From Smittia aterrima (Eukaryota; Arthropoda; Insecta; Diptera; Chironomidae), in the NCBI GenBank assembly GCA_033063855.1, contig CP093831.1, positions 5,146,001-5,210,000 of the forward strand: a stretch of DNA of 64,000 nt, written 5' to 3'. Under the pieces are notes generated by a model. It worked only from the letters and a program-made list of their open reading frames with translations. It did no database searches and had not been told where the DNA came from. This document shows, piece after piece, positions 10,990 to 24,443 of this stretch. Within the stretch, counting starts at the first letter, position 1. Each line of letters starts with the position of its first letter. The position numbers and the translations under genes are program-made.

Positions 10990-12926
10990 TCGAAATATTT
11001 ATTAAGAAACTCTTGTTTTGTTGATGAATTCTGAAAGGAATAAAAGTTGTTCTTAAAGACGATGATTGTTGTTTTTGAATGTTTATTTCTGTAAATTGCA
11101 AAATTGAACAGAATGACAAAGGAAACAATAATTAAAATGATTTCTGGAGAGTCCATCGAACTTAAGTTTCTTTTCTGAATGCGAGTTGCAGAGATAGTTG
11201 AAGCTTACGATGCTTCCTCTACCCCTCACAATTTTAATCGGAACTAAACGCCTAATTCTCTATTGTTACCAATGTCTTGTCAATTGTTTACTTATAACTT
11301 CAAATATTCCAGCGTTTCTCTTATTAGTCGAAAAATTGTTTCAAAAGAATCGTGGCAAGTTTAGAGAGCAAGAGAAAATACGGCAAAATTACTACATTTT
11401 TTCTTTTATAATTTTTTTTCCTCGTTTAGTTTAAATACATTCACATTATTAAATTTAGTATAATTAATTATGCTTTTTTCTCCTTTGGATTTAAATTAGT
11501 TGTCAATTGTTTTTGTGGCGTTTTATACTAAGAAAAATTAATAGAAAAGCTTGTCTCGAAATGAGCTTTGAAGCTCACGATAGAAAGTTATCTCATGACT
11601 CATCTCAAACCTTTCCGCGAAAGAAATAATAAATCTGTAAATCAAAAGTAATAAAAGTATAAAAGTTGTGAACCTGATCTTTCATTTATTATTTTACGAA
11701 GTGATAAAAAACAAGTTCTATGGAAATTAAAGAAAGCACGAGAACGAAAAAAAACATTTTCAGATTTTTTTTTGGCCTGGTCGAAAAAAATTTAGCTTGT
11801 ATTTCTCATTTAAAGAAAAAATATTTAAACAATAGTAATACATCAGTTGCATCTTGCAAATTCAGCTTAGCGAGTAAAGCTTCATATATGAAACCAAATG
11901 GACGAGCCAATGAAACGAAAAGTTTGCACAAGAAAAAACTTTCTCGGGACCTCCTGAGCAACAAAACAAAACGTGATTTTAATAAAAGATTCTTCGAAAA
12001 AAAAAGCCGCGACAACGTAAACTTAAGCGCTGGATTCACTTGTGTGTCTAGCCATGAAATTTAATACAATAAATTTATCAATATGTTTTTTTTGGATGAT
12101 AAAGAATGTTGATTTTCGGCTTAAGAAAATGTGAACTCTCAGCGCAGCGCTCGAGACGAGACCGCGCTTCGAATTTTAGTGTAAATTTTTCATCAGTTAG
12201 TCTCCTTAAAAAATGCTTTTGTTTTTCTCTTTTCATTCCTTAAAGTAGTAAATAATGCTTAATTAACCATCCTTCATTAATAATTAGTTATGTCCACTAA
12301 AAACAGAAAAAATGATGTACACTGTTGCATCCCCTGGGTGTTTATTTACTTTTCATTCAATTATAAGCGACTTGGAAACATCTTGGAATCATTTAATCTT
12401 TTATAATTCGACGATCTGGGAGAAAAATGAGGAATTGATCTTGTTTTACACACATTTTGCCGAAAAGTGAATTTGAATTTTATTTTTGGGGAGATGGAAA
12501 GACAAGTGAGAGAGAGAAGGGCGTTTTATCTAACACATTTCCTTATTCTGTCTTATCTCGTATGAAAAATGCTATTTAATTGTAAAGATTTGCTTCCTCC
12601 ATCTCTCTTCGGGATTTTCCTCGAAGTTTTTTCCTCTTCACAAATTACAAGTCTTGCCTTAAATTTATGGAAATTACTCTTTACAAAAATGTTTTTCTCT
12701 CTTTTGTGTCTTCTTTGTGTGTTCATTATGTGATTTGAATGCCTGCACGACAAGATGGAGAGTGGATTATGGTTGATACAGGTCGCCGAGGACTTTTCCT
12801 AGCTGTAGTTAGTGCTTTTGTTTCTGTTTCTTGTAATTTTAACTTATTATGAAGGTTGAGGTTCGAGGGGGAAAGGGACGTTGAGAAAGAACGGGAGGAA
12901 GTGATGGAAAGTTACTGATGATGCAA
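10990..12926. other. Non-coding stretch between COX18 and 14-3-3 epsilon
   Basis: No conserved frame on either strand. The part near 12,927 is probably the 3' UTR of 14-3-3 epsilon on the minus strand; an AATAAA on that strand at 12341-12346 would give a UTR of nearly 600 nt (inference). The remainder is AT-rich with no repeat that I recognise. Confidence 0.5.
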
Positions 12927-15900
12927 TTACGACACATCCTGATCCTCGACATCTTGGATCGGCTCTTTCTGCTCGCCTTCTCCTAAAATGAATTAATGTC
13001 AATTAGCAAAATTCTCGCATGACAAGTAAATTTCTTTAGGGCTTACCATCACCCTGCATATCCGATGTCCAAAGAGTCAAGTTGTCTCTAAGTAATTGCA
13101 TAATAAGTGTGGAATCTTTGTAGCTCTCTTCACTGAGGGTATCCAATTCGGCGATGGCATCGTCAAACGCTGCTTTAGCGAGTCGACAGGCACGATCGGG
13201 GGCATTGAGGATTTCGTAGTAAAATACCTTTTGTTGGAAAGAAAATTAATTAAACGAAAGAGTTCATTGAACCTTGAGTTGTCGAATACTTACAGAGAAA
13301 TTCAATGCGAGTCCCAATCGGATTGGATGTGTGGGTGGTAAGTCAGTCATAGCGATGTCACTGGCAGCTTTGTAAGCTACTAGTGAATTCTCGGCTGCTT
13401 CCTTGCGATCGTTGCCAGTTGCGAACTCGGCCAAGTAACGATGATAATCGCCCTTCATTTTGTAGTAGAATACTTTCGATTCGCCGGTTGTGGCACACGG
13501 TATCAGGTGCTTGTCCAACACATCTAAGATATCTGAACATATGTCGCGGAGTTCTTTCTCAACTTGTGAACGATAATTTTTGATCATCTCCAACTTTTCT
13601 TCGACACCTTTGTTCTCCTCTTTCTGTTCGATCGACGAGATGATACGCCAAGAGGCACGACGTGCGCCAATGACATTTTTGTAGGCGACCGACAACAAGT
13701 TGCGTTCTTCAACAGTCAACTCAACGTCTGTCGATGCGACCTTCTTCATGGCATCAACCATTTCTATTTTTAAAAGAATCAAGATTGACATTCATTAGTG
13801 TTTGCAGTAGAAAAAACAAAGAGAAATGTGTAAAAGTTCAAAGTGGATCGATAACGGCACGAGTAGCCAGCATAGCACATTGTGAACCTTGATAAGATAT
13901 GCGATAGACAACAAATAATCGTTATGCGAAAGCAATGCGGGGCACATGCCATCGAACCATCAGCCAAAGGTTTTCCGCTTGTTTGCTGAACACGGATTTC
14001 TATTTCGTCGCTTCCAATGATAACGAATCGATTTTCTGTGTTCACACGCAATGAGAAATGAAACCAATTGGTCTTCGAAAAACAAACTTTGCTTTACGAC
14101 GTCATTAGCTGATAAGAGTGGGAAAGATTCGCGGTAGCGATGAAGCCGCGTTTGCGACTTTAAACAACCACTCGAGATAAGAAAGAAACTAGTGACAATA
14201 CCGCCGCAACTTCAACACTTTCATTAAGTCGACCACACGTATTATGAATCATAGAGCGTGCGAGCATATCTTTCCACCACACCCTGTCAATCTTAGCCAC
14301 AACTCCCATGTCATAAAGACAGCAAAGTAAACTTGCATGTCGCTTGCCTAGTCTGATGAAAAGATGACAGTAGAGTGACTTGTTTTTGAAGGAAAAGGTC
14401 GTAAAAAGCTTCAAGCAAAGAAAATCTTATTTCCGTCTCTTTTTTTAACCCAAGAAAAGTTTTCTTTACAAAATCTCAGCGAGACGAGGGTGAGAGATAA
14501 TTAACATTAAATTGCAACAACCTTTAATCATAAGCTTGCATAACTTTTCCTCTTATCATTAAAATTCTCTCGCTTATCGTCTGATTTCATTTCAAAAAGC
14601 ATTCATCCCGCTTCGCTCTGAAAGTATAATTCAAGCGCTTCTCTAATTAGCATTTTCCGAGATATTTTCCCATTTATTCAATCGCTCAACTTGCTTAGCA
14701 TGGCAACGCAGTTCGGTCTTTCCGTTTACATCATTTGAAGCAATGGCAACGAAGTTTTTCGCCCCATTCTAAAAAGGTTCGCGAAAATCACATAACAACC
14801 GGTTTTTCGCAAAGCCGCCGTTGCGTTTGTATTGCTGCATGTCCATCTCGTGACGCTTCGCGCATGTAGTTGTGCATAACATAAATTTATCGATTCTAGC
14901 ATTTCACGAGCAAACACGTGATGTTAAAAAAATTCGCTGAACATTGCAAAGGCGAACTAGAAGGTTATGAAATACTTCGAGCGAAAAGTTTCATCGAAAG
15001 GAAAGAGCCATCCAAATAGCTCAAAGCAAATTAAACCTGAGGCTCTTTTCCTTAATTATTACTGTCATCAGACAGACTCATTAACGACGGTGCTCTAAAT
15101 ACAATCTAACAAGAGTAAAGATAAATCTTCAAAGCCTTGTATTACTCGTAAAGTAAAGCGAGGGTTAAGCATGTTATTTTTAACATTGAAAAAAGGCTGA
15201 ACGGAGCGATATGAAATTGTATTTCACGGTTGGAAAGGGCCAGGAGGGAAATGGTGGTGTGACTATGGGGCGTTGTGCGACTGCGCTGTTCTAACACAAA
15301 TTGCGCAAGAGCTCAGGAGCCACCATATTCTCTTCACGTAGTAGTACGGGTGGGAAAGCGGGCAGTCAATGGCTTCGAAAAGAATTCTTTTTAGCGTCGA
15401 AACTCAAAATGAAGACTTGGGGGATTTTGATGAGTGGGAAAAACCATTTTATCACAAGAAAATGAAATTATCGCAACGTTAAAGATGATTCAATAATCAA
15501 ATTTGCAAGTTGAGCGTGATGAAAACTCTGAGAGATAACAATTCTATTTAAAATGTAAATTTTCGACATTCGCTTCTATCACTTCTTCTTCAACATTTGC
15601 TCCGTGTAAAGCCAGATACACATGAATTAATTGCTTACTCGTAAACGGTCGTACCGATTAAGATTGGTAACAAAAACCAGAATCCGTTAGACGTTAGCAT
15701 CTCTCGACATCGGAGTACGATGCGTTGAAAATTGGAAGAGTACACATCGCAGTCATGTGAATATTATCGCGCAAATAGCCGTGGTAGGAAAATGAGGTGT
15801 TTTGAAGTTAAACAGTTTTCGAAGCCATCTCGTCATGTGAGTCATGTAAATTTGCTGGCGATGATGTCGACGCCGCAATGGAAATGATGATGCAATTCGA

Positions 15901-18014
15901 AAGGCGAATGTGCCGGTAAGAAGACGAGAAATAATTCTCAGCGTTGCCAGCTTTCTTCATCTGGAATCCGCGTGGTTTTGAACGAAAGACGTTTGATGAA
16001 AAGAGACGTAGAAAGAACAAAAACCCGGCGTTCGACGAAAAGAATCGTTATAGGAATCGAAAAAAAGAGAGAACCGGTATATCTGAGTAGCATCGACTGT
16101 TCTTGTGTTTTTCGCGGCGACTACGACACCTGTGTGCTCGATGAGCATTTTCGACAGTATTCGTTTTCAGGAACGGGTTTCAATGACATTTCACAGATTC
16201 ATTCTCTCATATCAATGAAATCTGGATGGAATTTTTAGTTTACTTTATTTTTCTGAATTCATCACGCGCATGGTGGAACAATGGGCGATTTTAAGGTGCA
16301 ACAGAAAGCAACGGAAATTGGAAAATATTTCGTTTGTCTATTCTCTCTTCTACAATTGATAAAAATGAGTTGTTTGTGTATGAATGTCTGACGTCATCGC
16401 TGTCATTTTGACTAGTCAGTAAAGTAGTCTACTCATCGCAAAAGTGAGTTTCTTCCGTTTTGTTCGGTTAAGTTTTTACCACCGACATGACTAACATCAT
16501 CCGTAAGTCGTTTCGCAAACGAATTTACATGAAGCCCATCAACACATTCCAATGTTCTTCTTTTTCTTTTCTCTTGTTTCGAGCGGGAAAAACGACAATG
16601 AATTGAGCCGTTGAGTCAGGTAGGCTGTATATGGAAAGTTTTATTTCTTACTCAGCTTGATAGCTGCTAGTTAACTCCTATTAACGTCGTCCTTGAGTCG
16701 TCGCCGGTCGCTAACAACTTTGATTAATTTTCATTGCATTCCGAAAAGCGTAAAATTTGCGAACGTTTTTATTTTTGGATATTTCTTTTCGCGAAATGGA
16801 AACGTTACTGAGATGACGGCAGTGGCGACACATTAAGACAAGTAATTAATTTCGTTAACTTTTTCTGATGTCTTCTTCGCTCTCACTCTAAGTAGACGAA
16901 TGAATTGTAGAAAATCTCTTTTCACCTCGAGTGAAGAGAAAAAAAGTTGTTGAGGGGGCTGTTCGTACCTTACGACGAGCAATGTGAAAGGAGGAGAGTT
17001 TCCAAATTTTCGTAATTTCCGAACTGTTTCCAAAAGGGTGGCAGCTGAGCGCATGAGAGTCTCATACTCCAACTTGTACATTTTTTCATTTCAAAATTTG
17101 TTTGAACTTGACGGAGCTTTGATAAATAAATTAGATTGGAGACTTGTGCGTTTCAACGGATGGACGTCGTCAGGTGGGCTCGGAGAAACGTTCATTCGAG
17201 CAAAAAAACGAGGCTCAAAAGTTCTAAAGCGAGAAGAAAATGGTTCCAGAGTAGAAATTATTGATTATTTCCCGTCTCGCTCCTACTTCTTTGCTGACTG
17301 CTTTGCTTTCACTCACACACATCCAACGAGCTTGTTTTCTTCTTCTTGTTCCACAAGAAAAATATTTCTCGTGAATTGAAATGGTAAGATGGAAAAAAAT
17401 GGGATAAAGAAAACTATGAAGCGGCATTCTTCTTATTCTTAAGAAGATTGCGATTTTTTTTTGCAATTGAGTGTGTATGGTTGTATGAAAAATTCACGAG
17501 AGGGTGGAAGAATGAAAATCGCGAGAGAAAAAAGATTTTTTTGCATTTTTCTTATTTTTTTCGGGCCGCGAAAAACCCAATTTCTTATTTAAAAGCTGCA
17601 AAATATCAGCGAGCCGTTTGCAAAACTATAATGACGCACTAAATAAGAACATGCGAACTTTTTTTTTCGATAAAACATGAACGAGCCGATTTTCACAATT
17701 TTTTTTTGTTAATTTTAATATTTGTTCGCGACTTATGTTTAGTCTCTATAGATTGTCCATAATTATCCATTGCGATCTAATTCAAGTCTCATTTCAATTT
17801 CATATCGCAATCATCGTTTTCCATCATTTGAAATTCACGGTATTGAGTCATGGAAGCCATTGATGAAAAAAAAATTTTTTTAGCGTCGCCGCTTTGAACT
17901 TTTCACTTTTCGCCCAAAGTACACGAGCTTTCACAAAAATTTCAACTCACCATCGTAGCGCTCAGCCTGCTCAGCGAGTTTAGCTTTGTACACGTTATTT
18001 TCACGCTCAGACAT
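12927..18014 (-). CDS. 14-3-3epsilon: 14-3-3 epsilon, 256 aa
   Basis: Phosphoserine/threonine-binding dimeric adaptor of many signalling pathways. Four coding exons on the minus strand: 17951-18014, 13294-13763, 13047-13227 and 12927-12982; phases agree. The protein begins MSERENNVYKAKLAEQAERY and has the 14-3-3 signatures RNLLSVAYKNVIGARRASWR and YKDSTLIMQLLRDNLTLWTS. The residues that grip the phosphate (two Arg and a Tyr, in GARRASWR and CRLAKAAFDD contexts) are present. The epsilon isoform is shown by VEKELRDICSDILDVLDKHLIP and the acidic tail ending IQDVEDQDVS. Intron 1 is 4.2 kb, far longer than any other here, and may hold regulatory sequence. Confidence 0.97.
13764..17950 (-). other. 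Large first intron of 14-3-3 epsilon
   Basis: I see no supported gene inside it. It has several purine- or pyrimidine-rich tracts and many short open frames on both strands without family resemblance. Its size relative to the other introns suggests regulatory content, which I cannot show. Confidence 0.6.
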
Positions 18015-18808
18015 GTTGGATGATTACGGATTACTTTATTTCTTTCTCAAAAATTGTTCACGACTTTCTACAACGATCCGTTCGGCTTGAATAATTCTTT
18101 CTGACTGACGAAGTTCCTTTGGATTTTGAACTACGTCGTTTGAGTTTTGAACTTCGCCGAGGGGCTAAAAAAAATTGAAATAACCGTTACGTTTGTTTGA
18201 GAATAAATTTTTATTTCAATGACAAAGATATTTCATTTTTAAAAACTCAACCGTAATAAAATATCTTTCAATTCCATCTCACTCCTCCACTTAAAACAAC
18301 CCAAAAATGTTTACAATAAGTCACGTTTCGGGAACACTTAGAGTTGTAGAGTAAAAGTGGTTTGTGCATTACAAGGGAAAAGTTCCTCAGAGCCTTAAAG
18401 TTAAAGCTCTTTTGTATATTTTATGATTCCAATTAAAAAGTGTCTCCTTGGCACCATTTTGGTAAATCCATCGCCATGCGAGGATACGTTATTAGTTTAA
18501 CATTTAAACGCTTTCACAACAAGTATCACAAAACAAATGGCAAGTAAAAGCGATAAAAGTTTGATTCCGTGCTACTTTAAAGCGAAAACATTCAGATCTT
18601 GAATGAAATTGAGTATTCGTTGTTACGTTAATGAATTAAAATTGTGAATAAAAACATCTGGGAAGCACAAAGCAAAGGTAATTCAAAACTTATCGGCCGG
18701 AACTTGCGCAAAAGAAAACTTAACAATAACATATTCAGTTCTTAATTCAGATTATTTGGCTTTTCGCGAGAAGCTAAAATGAGATTCGCTAATAAGTTTA
18801 AAATAAGT
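18015..18808. other. Promoter side of 14-3-3 epsilon and 3' side of the anoctamin gene
   Basis: About 800 bp with no coding signal. It should contain the 14-3-3 epsilon 5' UTR and promoter and the anoctamin 3' UTR; exact borders are not visible. Confidence 0.5.
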
Positions 18809-21800
18809 TTAAACGTTAGTCTCTTCATTGTTTTTCAATTGTTCCCCTAAGTTGTTATTATGTGCTGCTTCATTCTCAATGAAATCCTGAGTTTTGTTAC
18901 GTTTCAAACGCTTCTTTGCACGCGTTTCGTCTTCTTTATGTATAAAGAGGTCCAGCTGAGAGCCGGAGAGATTGTTTGCTAGAAGTCGATTCCAAGCAGA
19001 TTGACTGCTAATGTAGGGACGAGATGATGCTGCTCTTGAAGCTCGCAATGCTTCTTGTTTGATTATAATTTCGTTAGTGATGTAAGCTTCTCTTCTTATT
19101 TGATCACGAAGTTCTGCAGAGACGTCAGGTATCAACCAACGAACTAAAATCATCACAACAGCAACAGCATTCTCAAATAACACCACGAAAATCAATCGAG
19201 CTGCCATCACGTTCCAAAAGACAGAAGTTCTTGCATAAGCGAGTGTATCGTGGCTAGGGTCGTAACGATAATCTTGATATCGACATTCCGTCACATTTTT
19301 ATATTCAGAAGCTGGATCGATCGGCGCGGTATTGAGTTTGAATTCCGAAGTGTTGAATTTACTGAGAGTGAACTCGACGTAGCCATCGAGACTATTGTCA
19401 GGCGAGTAGTAGAGAACGTAAACCAACCGAGGGATGAAGTCACTTGTAAATGCAATAATGAATCCATTCGTTATAACCGAGAGCTTACTAATGCAGTCAA
19501 GGATGCGATACCAGATTCCAATATTTTTAACTCTCGCGAAAACTGGTCGACGGTAATAAGCCAAGAACTTTTTCGCGTCGAGTCTCATTTCGCAAATGTT
19601 GTTGATGAGGGCGAAGAGTGGAGCTAACGGGAAGGCAGCAACGAAAATTGTGACGAACCCGTATTGAAGAATCATTTCCAAGTATTCGTTGAATAATCCT
19701 CTCGATCCAAACTCGACAAGCTTCAAATCAGTTATGTATCGCTTTCCTTTGCCTCTGAGTGATCGATCGCGGTTCTTTCCAGTTCTCAGCTTGAACGAGT
19801 AAATATATTTCAGTAGCAGAGGCCAGAAATTTTCGAGAATAGCGTTCATGAACTGCTTTCCAATCATGATTATCGCTAGTTGAATCATCAGCTCCATCAA
19901 ACATCCGCCGAGACCACATTCCTCTTGTCGATAGTCGAAGAATCGATTGTAGCTTTTCGGTGTTCCAATAAATTTTCCTTTTAAGAAAGCGATGTAAAAG
20001 ATACTTGCGTAGTAGTTCACAAATTGTAGAAGATAAATCTTTAGTGTGAGACTGTCGTCGAATTCTGTTTGTGTTCTTAAAAACTCAAGCTCCGTCATCC
20101 ATTCAGCTAAATATTCGTAGGCAAAGTTGAGTATGAAGATTAAAATCAAATTAATCATGGCAGCCGTTGAAGTTGTGAAGAGAATGGCGAACGAAGTCGT
20201 CAGTTCTTTGCCGTATAGACTAAGCGAAGCCATCACACTCATTCGGTATAGAACAACTCCGAGAACTGTTGCGAGTGCAACGACTATGAGGAGGATAATA
20301 ACCGAAATGCTAAGTACAGTTGCGGGAAGTTTCATTCTCCAGAAAGGTACATTTGGCTCAGTTGCGTTTGTCACGTAATCATGCTTTTGTCTTCCTAACG
20401 ATTTAAGCCTTGCGAGGTATTGTGGTCGAGGATGCTCTTCGTGAACATCAAACCCAGTCAAATCCCATCGATGCGTGATCTCAGCTGAGTAACGCTTCCA
20501 ATGTTCGAGAAAAAGCGCAGCCCAGAATGACATGATAACCGCGAAAACAACTGTCACTGGATTGTCAAATAACGAAGTCACTTGGGCTTGTAGACAAGTT
20601 TCCTTTAAATCCCAGTAATCGCAAAGTCCTAAAAATATTAAACATTAAGCAAAACATTTGCTGATAAGTTTTAAACTCACGATCACACAGAGGACACATA
20701 ATAATCGTATCGTTGTTATGACATATTTGTTGACTGATTGGATTATTCTTCATCCACTTTAGAGAGTAAATGAAGCTAATGACGCCGGCGACAGAGGCAA
20801 GAGTCAGCATGTAAGTATAGAAGCCAAGCCATGCGAAGTAGATTCCGATCTTGACCCCAAAGTAGTCTTTTATGTAGTCTAGTGGTTGATATTGCCAACA
20901 TTTCTAAAAATAATTTTGGTAAGTAACAAGTCTAGACTCATTTAAAGAAATTACTTTTAGAGAAGCCCATTTGGTGTACAGCAAATGCCTTTTACATCCC
21001 ACAGTTGTAAGTTCACCATCGTGAAGTGGATAAGCAGCAATGTAAGTCTCATCGTTCAGTAGTCGATCGATTCCGAAACAAAAGTCGTGAGTGTTATCAC
21101 TTCGATATCTCATCCGATCTAACATGAATTGAACAATTCTGGCACGAATCGTTGCGTTGAAGAACGAAGACTGATGAAGATCGAATCTGAGAACAGAGAA
21201 AGTGAACTTGATTTACTTGATAGAGATTAATTAACTTACAGATACTCCTTGTCTCGCGAGTAAATGGCAGTGAAACGATGAGAAATTGGAGGAAAATTCT
21301 TCTCGTTAACGAGAATTTTAGTTAGTAGATATTTCCATGTTCCTACGAGAAACGATTGCGCTTGAGAGCGAACAGTTGTCAATCCAGGAATCTAAGAAGA
21401 ATCGAGAGTCAGAAATTGTTGCTATGGTTGATTATTCAGATTTGTTATCATTCATTTTAGTTCCACGTGAACCCAAAAACATCTAAAGCGAAGAAGGCAA
21501 TCGTGAAGTTGTTAATTGGTTAATGCAACACTGCTACAGAAAGATTTAGAAAGGAAATTTGATCTTCAATCGTCCACACTTCTGAAGAAACCTAAACTCC
21601 AATCAATTAGTTGTTCTGACCTTTCCTGTAATGCTTGCGATAGTTCGACGCCTAAACGATTGAGCATTTAACTTTTGCTGTGCGCACAGCGACTGGAAAA
21701 TTTCGAAGAAAATTAATAATAAAAAACAGAAGATGATAGAAAGAAAAGTTTTAAATAAAAATATAAAGCGACAGTGGCGATGACTCGATCTGCTAACATC

Positions 21801-23053
21801 TGATAGACATTTAAACGCTGTGTGGTGACAAAAATGAAAACACTTTGTTGAAACACATGTGCAACTCAATAAAAACGTCACAGTCGGTGCTAATTTACGT
21901 ATCACTTCCCCGAAGACAGTCCAACTCATCGTTATTAACGTTAATTTAATATTCACTTATAACTCACCTCCTTCATTGGCAAGCGCAATTTCAGAATTTC
22001 TGCGTAACGTCGGAGAACTTCAAGCGGTGCGTGAATCTTCACGAAATTAATTTCTTCGTCAACTATTTCACGTTCAAGCTCGAGGCCTTCGTCGATTAAG
22101 TTTTTCTCGAAAACATCGCGCTTCTCGAATCGCTCTGACTCTCTCCTGTTGACATCGTCTATCACACGCTGGTTCAAGGCGTCGCTTCTGTCAGCGTCTT
22201 CATGTGGTATCAACTTTTTCCACACAATAACGAAGTCCACTGACCTCTTTCCATCTTTGAAGAACAGCGTTTCATTCTTTGTGTGGTGTGCTGCGTAAGG
22301 ATTTTGTGGAAAGTCAGTGACATCCTCTGCTGGAGCCTCGTCAAGATCTATCTTTGGACGAACGTGCTCCGTGGCCTCAACTTCAGCCTCACTCATTTCA
22401 GCATCATCAAATCTCATGGATGAATGAACTGAATTTTGAGTCGGAGTGTTCTCACCCGATGCTCTGTGAATATTACGAGAAGTCAGAACATTAAACTGAA
22501 TTAAACTGATTCACTGAAGAGAGCTTCAATGAAACTAAATAAAACGAACATGGTACAGGAAAGAGAACCCAACACAATCTTGTTAATCGACATGCTGCTC
22601 AAGGCCAAATTTGCGTTACAGAGAATAAAAGCTTTGAAATCCCAATCTAGACGACCAACACTTACAGAAATCTTTCTCTCTCATGGAGACCATAAATGTC
22701 ACTTATTAGTTCATCTTTGACATGCAGGTTGCTCGAGCGGGTAGATATACTTTAATCACAAGGACGTTTCAGGATATTTTGGATTATTTTAGAAAAACGT
22801 ATTGACGAATTACTCACTTGTCTGTCTCCGCTTTCATCTTGTCGAGTGAATCACCATCGTAAAGACTCAACGTGGACATTGCGCGAAGCTCATGTTCAAT
22901 GAAGTCTTTGGTCTGTTTTCTCGTCGCTTTGTTATTCTGGTCAGTCTCATGGTGGCCGCTTAGAGATTCTGGGTTGTTGGCACTTTTTCGTTTGGTGTTC
23001 TCGAGAAAAAACCAATCTTCGACGTTGTCACGGCCGTCTGATGTAGGAATCAT
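18809..23053 (-). CDS. Anoctamin (TMEM16 family), 1,052 aa
   Basis: Calcium-activated chloride channel and/or lipid scramblase of the plasma membrane. Six exons on the minus strand: 22818-23053, 21968-22463, 21240-21391, 20955-21186, 20681-20903, 18809-20628; all splice phases agree. The N-terminal dimerisation domain contains GKRSVDFVIVWKKL and VFEKNLIDEGLELE followed by FVKIHAPLEVL. The loop CPLCD...CDYW precedes FDNPVTVVFAVIMSFWAALF, the first membrane stretch of the core. The calcium site is complete: N and E in MNAILENFWP (TM6), both E in NEYLEM (about 760-765, TM7), E and D in CEMRLDAKKF (TM8). The C-terminus after the last span has PDVSAELRDQIRREAYITNE and a basic tail. Which of the insect anoctamins this is cannot be settled here; ion channel versus scramblase is also open. 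Confidence 0.93.
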
Positions 23054-23679
23054 AACGACAATAATAATTAACGATTGTTTAAAGATCGCGAGATATTTTT
23101 AGGGAAATGTTTCTTTGCACAAATCTAAATTTAGAAGATCAATTCTCTCTCAACTATTTTTCCATATGCTTCAATCAGTTTCCACCTTAACTCATTGATA
23201 ATTCTAATTAGACTAAGAGCCCTTTGCCTTACCCATCCGAACGCTTCAGTCGTTATGCTAATTATGAGGGCGAACTGGACGAAATAAATTTATTTCCGCG
23301 ACAGAATATTTCACTGCGAAGACATCGCGAATAACTTCAGAGGGGGAACGAAACTGACGATTGACGAAACTTATGAATGTATATTGTCAGGGTTTTGTAA
23401 GCCTCACTTTGTTTTTATTTGATTTAATTCTTTAATTAAAAGTTGATTCACCTTAAAGCTTTCTTAAGGAGCTTTCACATTTGATCACCCACTTATCTGC
23501 ATTCATCGCTTCTTTGAAACATTCTTGTTTTGCCTTAAAAGTCGAAAATATTGCTACAACTTTTGACAGCCAGTTTCTAGACAGCTGATTTCCTTCAAAA
23601 CGGTATTTTGACACAAAAATATATTTTCTTTTTGCGTTTCGAGATTTTTTGGATTTAAGAGATCAATGCACTAACAAAG
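23054..23679. promoter_or_regulatory. Region between divergent anoctamin and ISCA2 starts
   Basis: 626 bp holding the 5' UTRs and promoters of both genes. No coding signal or repeat seen. Confidence 0.4.
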
Positions 23680-24164
23680 ATGGCTTACAGTGTTTCCCGA
23701 ATCTTGATGAGGTGAGAAATTCAGTGAATTAAAAGAAAACTTTCTAACTTTCTTGTTTAAATAGAATTTCTCAACATCAGCTTCCCACTCGGATATTCTT
23801 ATCAACAACTCCAAAAGTTTTAGCAGAAGCAGTCAAGCCCGAGCTCAAGCTCAGTGATTCTTGTGTCAAACATCTACAGAAGATTTGCCAAGATGGATCC
23901 TTTCTCAGAGTTGTCGTCGAAGGCGGTGGATGTTCGGGATTTCAATATAAACTAGAAATGGATAAAACACTGAATCCCGACGACCTTCAATTTGGATCTG
24001 ACGGAGCTAAAGTCGTAATAGATGAAACCTCAATTGAGTATATCAATGGCTCAACTGTTGACTATCATGTAGAGCTAATCCGAGCTGGCTTCAGAATTAT
24101 TGATAATCCGAAAGCAGAGGGTGGCTGTAGTTGTGGAGCATCCTTTAACATTAAGTTAGACTAA
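23680..24164 (+). CDS. ISCA2: Iron-sulfur cluster assembly protein ISCA2, 143 aa
   Basis: Mitochondrial A-type carrier acting with ISCA1 and IBA57 in 4Fe-4S cluster formation. Exons 23680-23711 and 23765-24164; a 53-bp GT-AG intron splits the codon for residue 11. The first 30 residues (MAYSVSRILMRISQHQLPTR and onward) are basic and hydroxylated like a mitochondrial presequence. The HesB/IscA fold follows with EGGGCSGFQYKLEMD and the C-terminal EGGCSCGASF, so all three ligand cysteines of the C-xn-C-x-C motif are present. IDNPKAEGGCSCG separates it from ISCA1. AATAAA at 24190-24195 follows the stop by 25 bp. Confidence 0.94.
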
Positions 24165-24443
24165 ATTGTGAAATAGTTGTGGTAGTTTGAATAAAACCAA
24201 ATATTTGTGAAAGTTACACCTGTTCGATTACTACTCATCAAGACTCCCAAAGACAACTCATCAATCTTTTAAAATAACATGAAAATTTATTATCATTCAT
24301 TATTTCTTTAAATTGTTTTTCACATTTATATAAATCGTTTTCTTCTTATTTTGAGGGAGGATAATAAACGCATTCGATGAAACGAAACAAAGTATGATGA
24401 GAGAAAAAACGAAGAGTTATCTAACATCTAAAGTCATGACTGT

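Noticed and set aside
16480..16515. Possible first coding exon on the plus strand inside 14-3-3 epsilon intron 1 (ATGACTAACATC followed by GTAAGT)
   Set aside because: Five codons cannot be assigned, and no downstream plus-strand exon was recognised.
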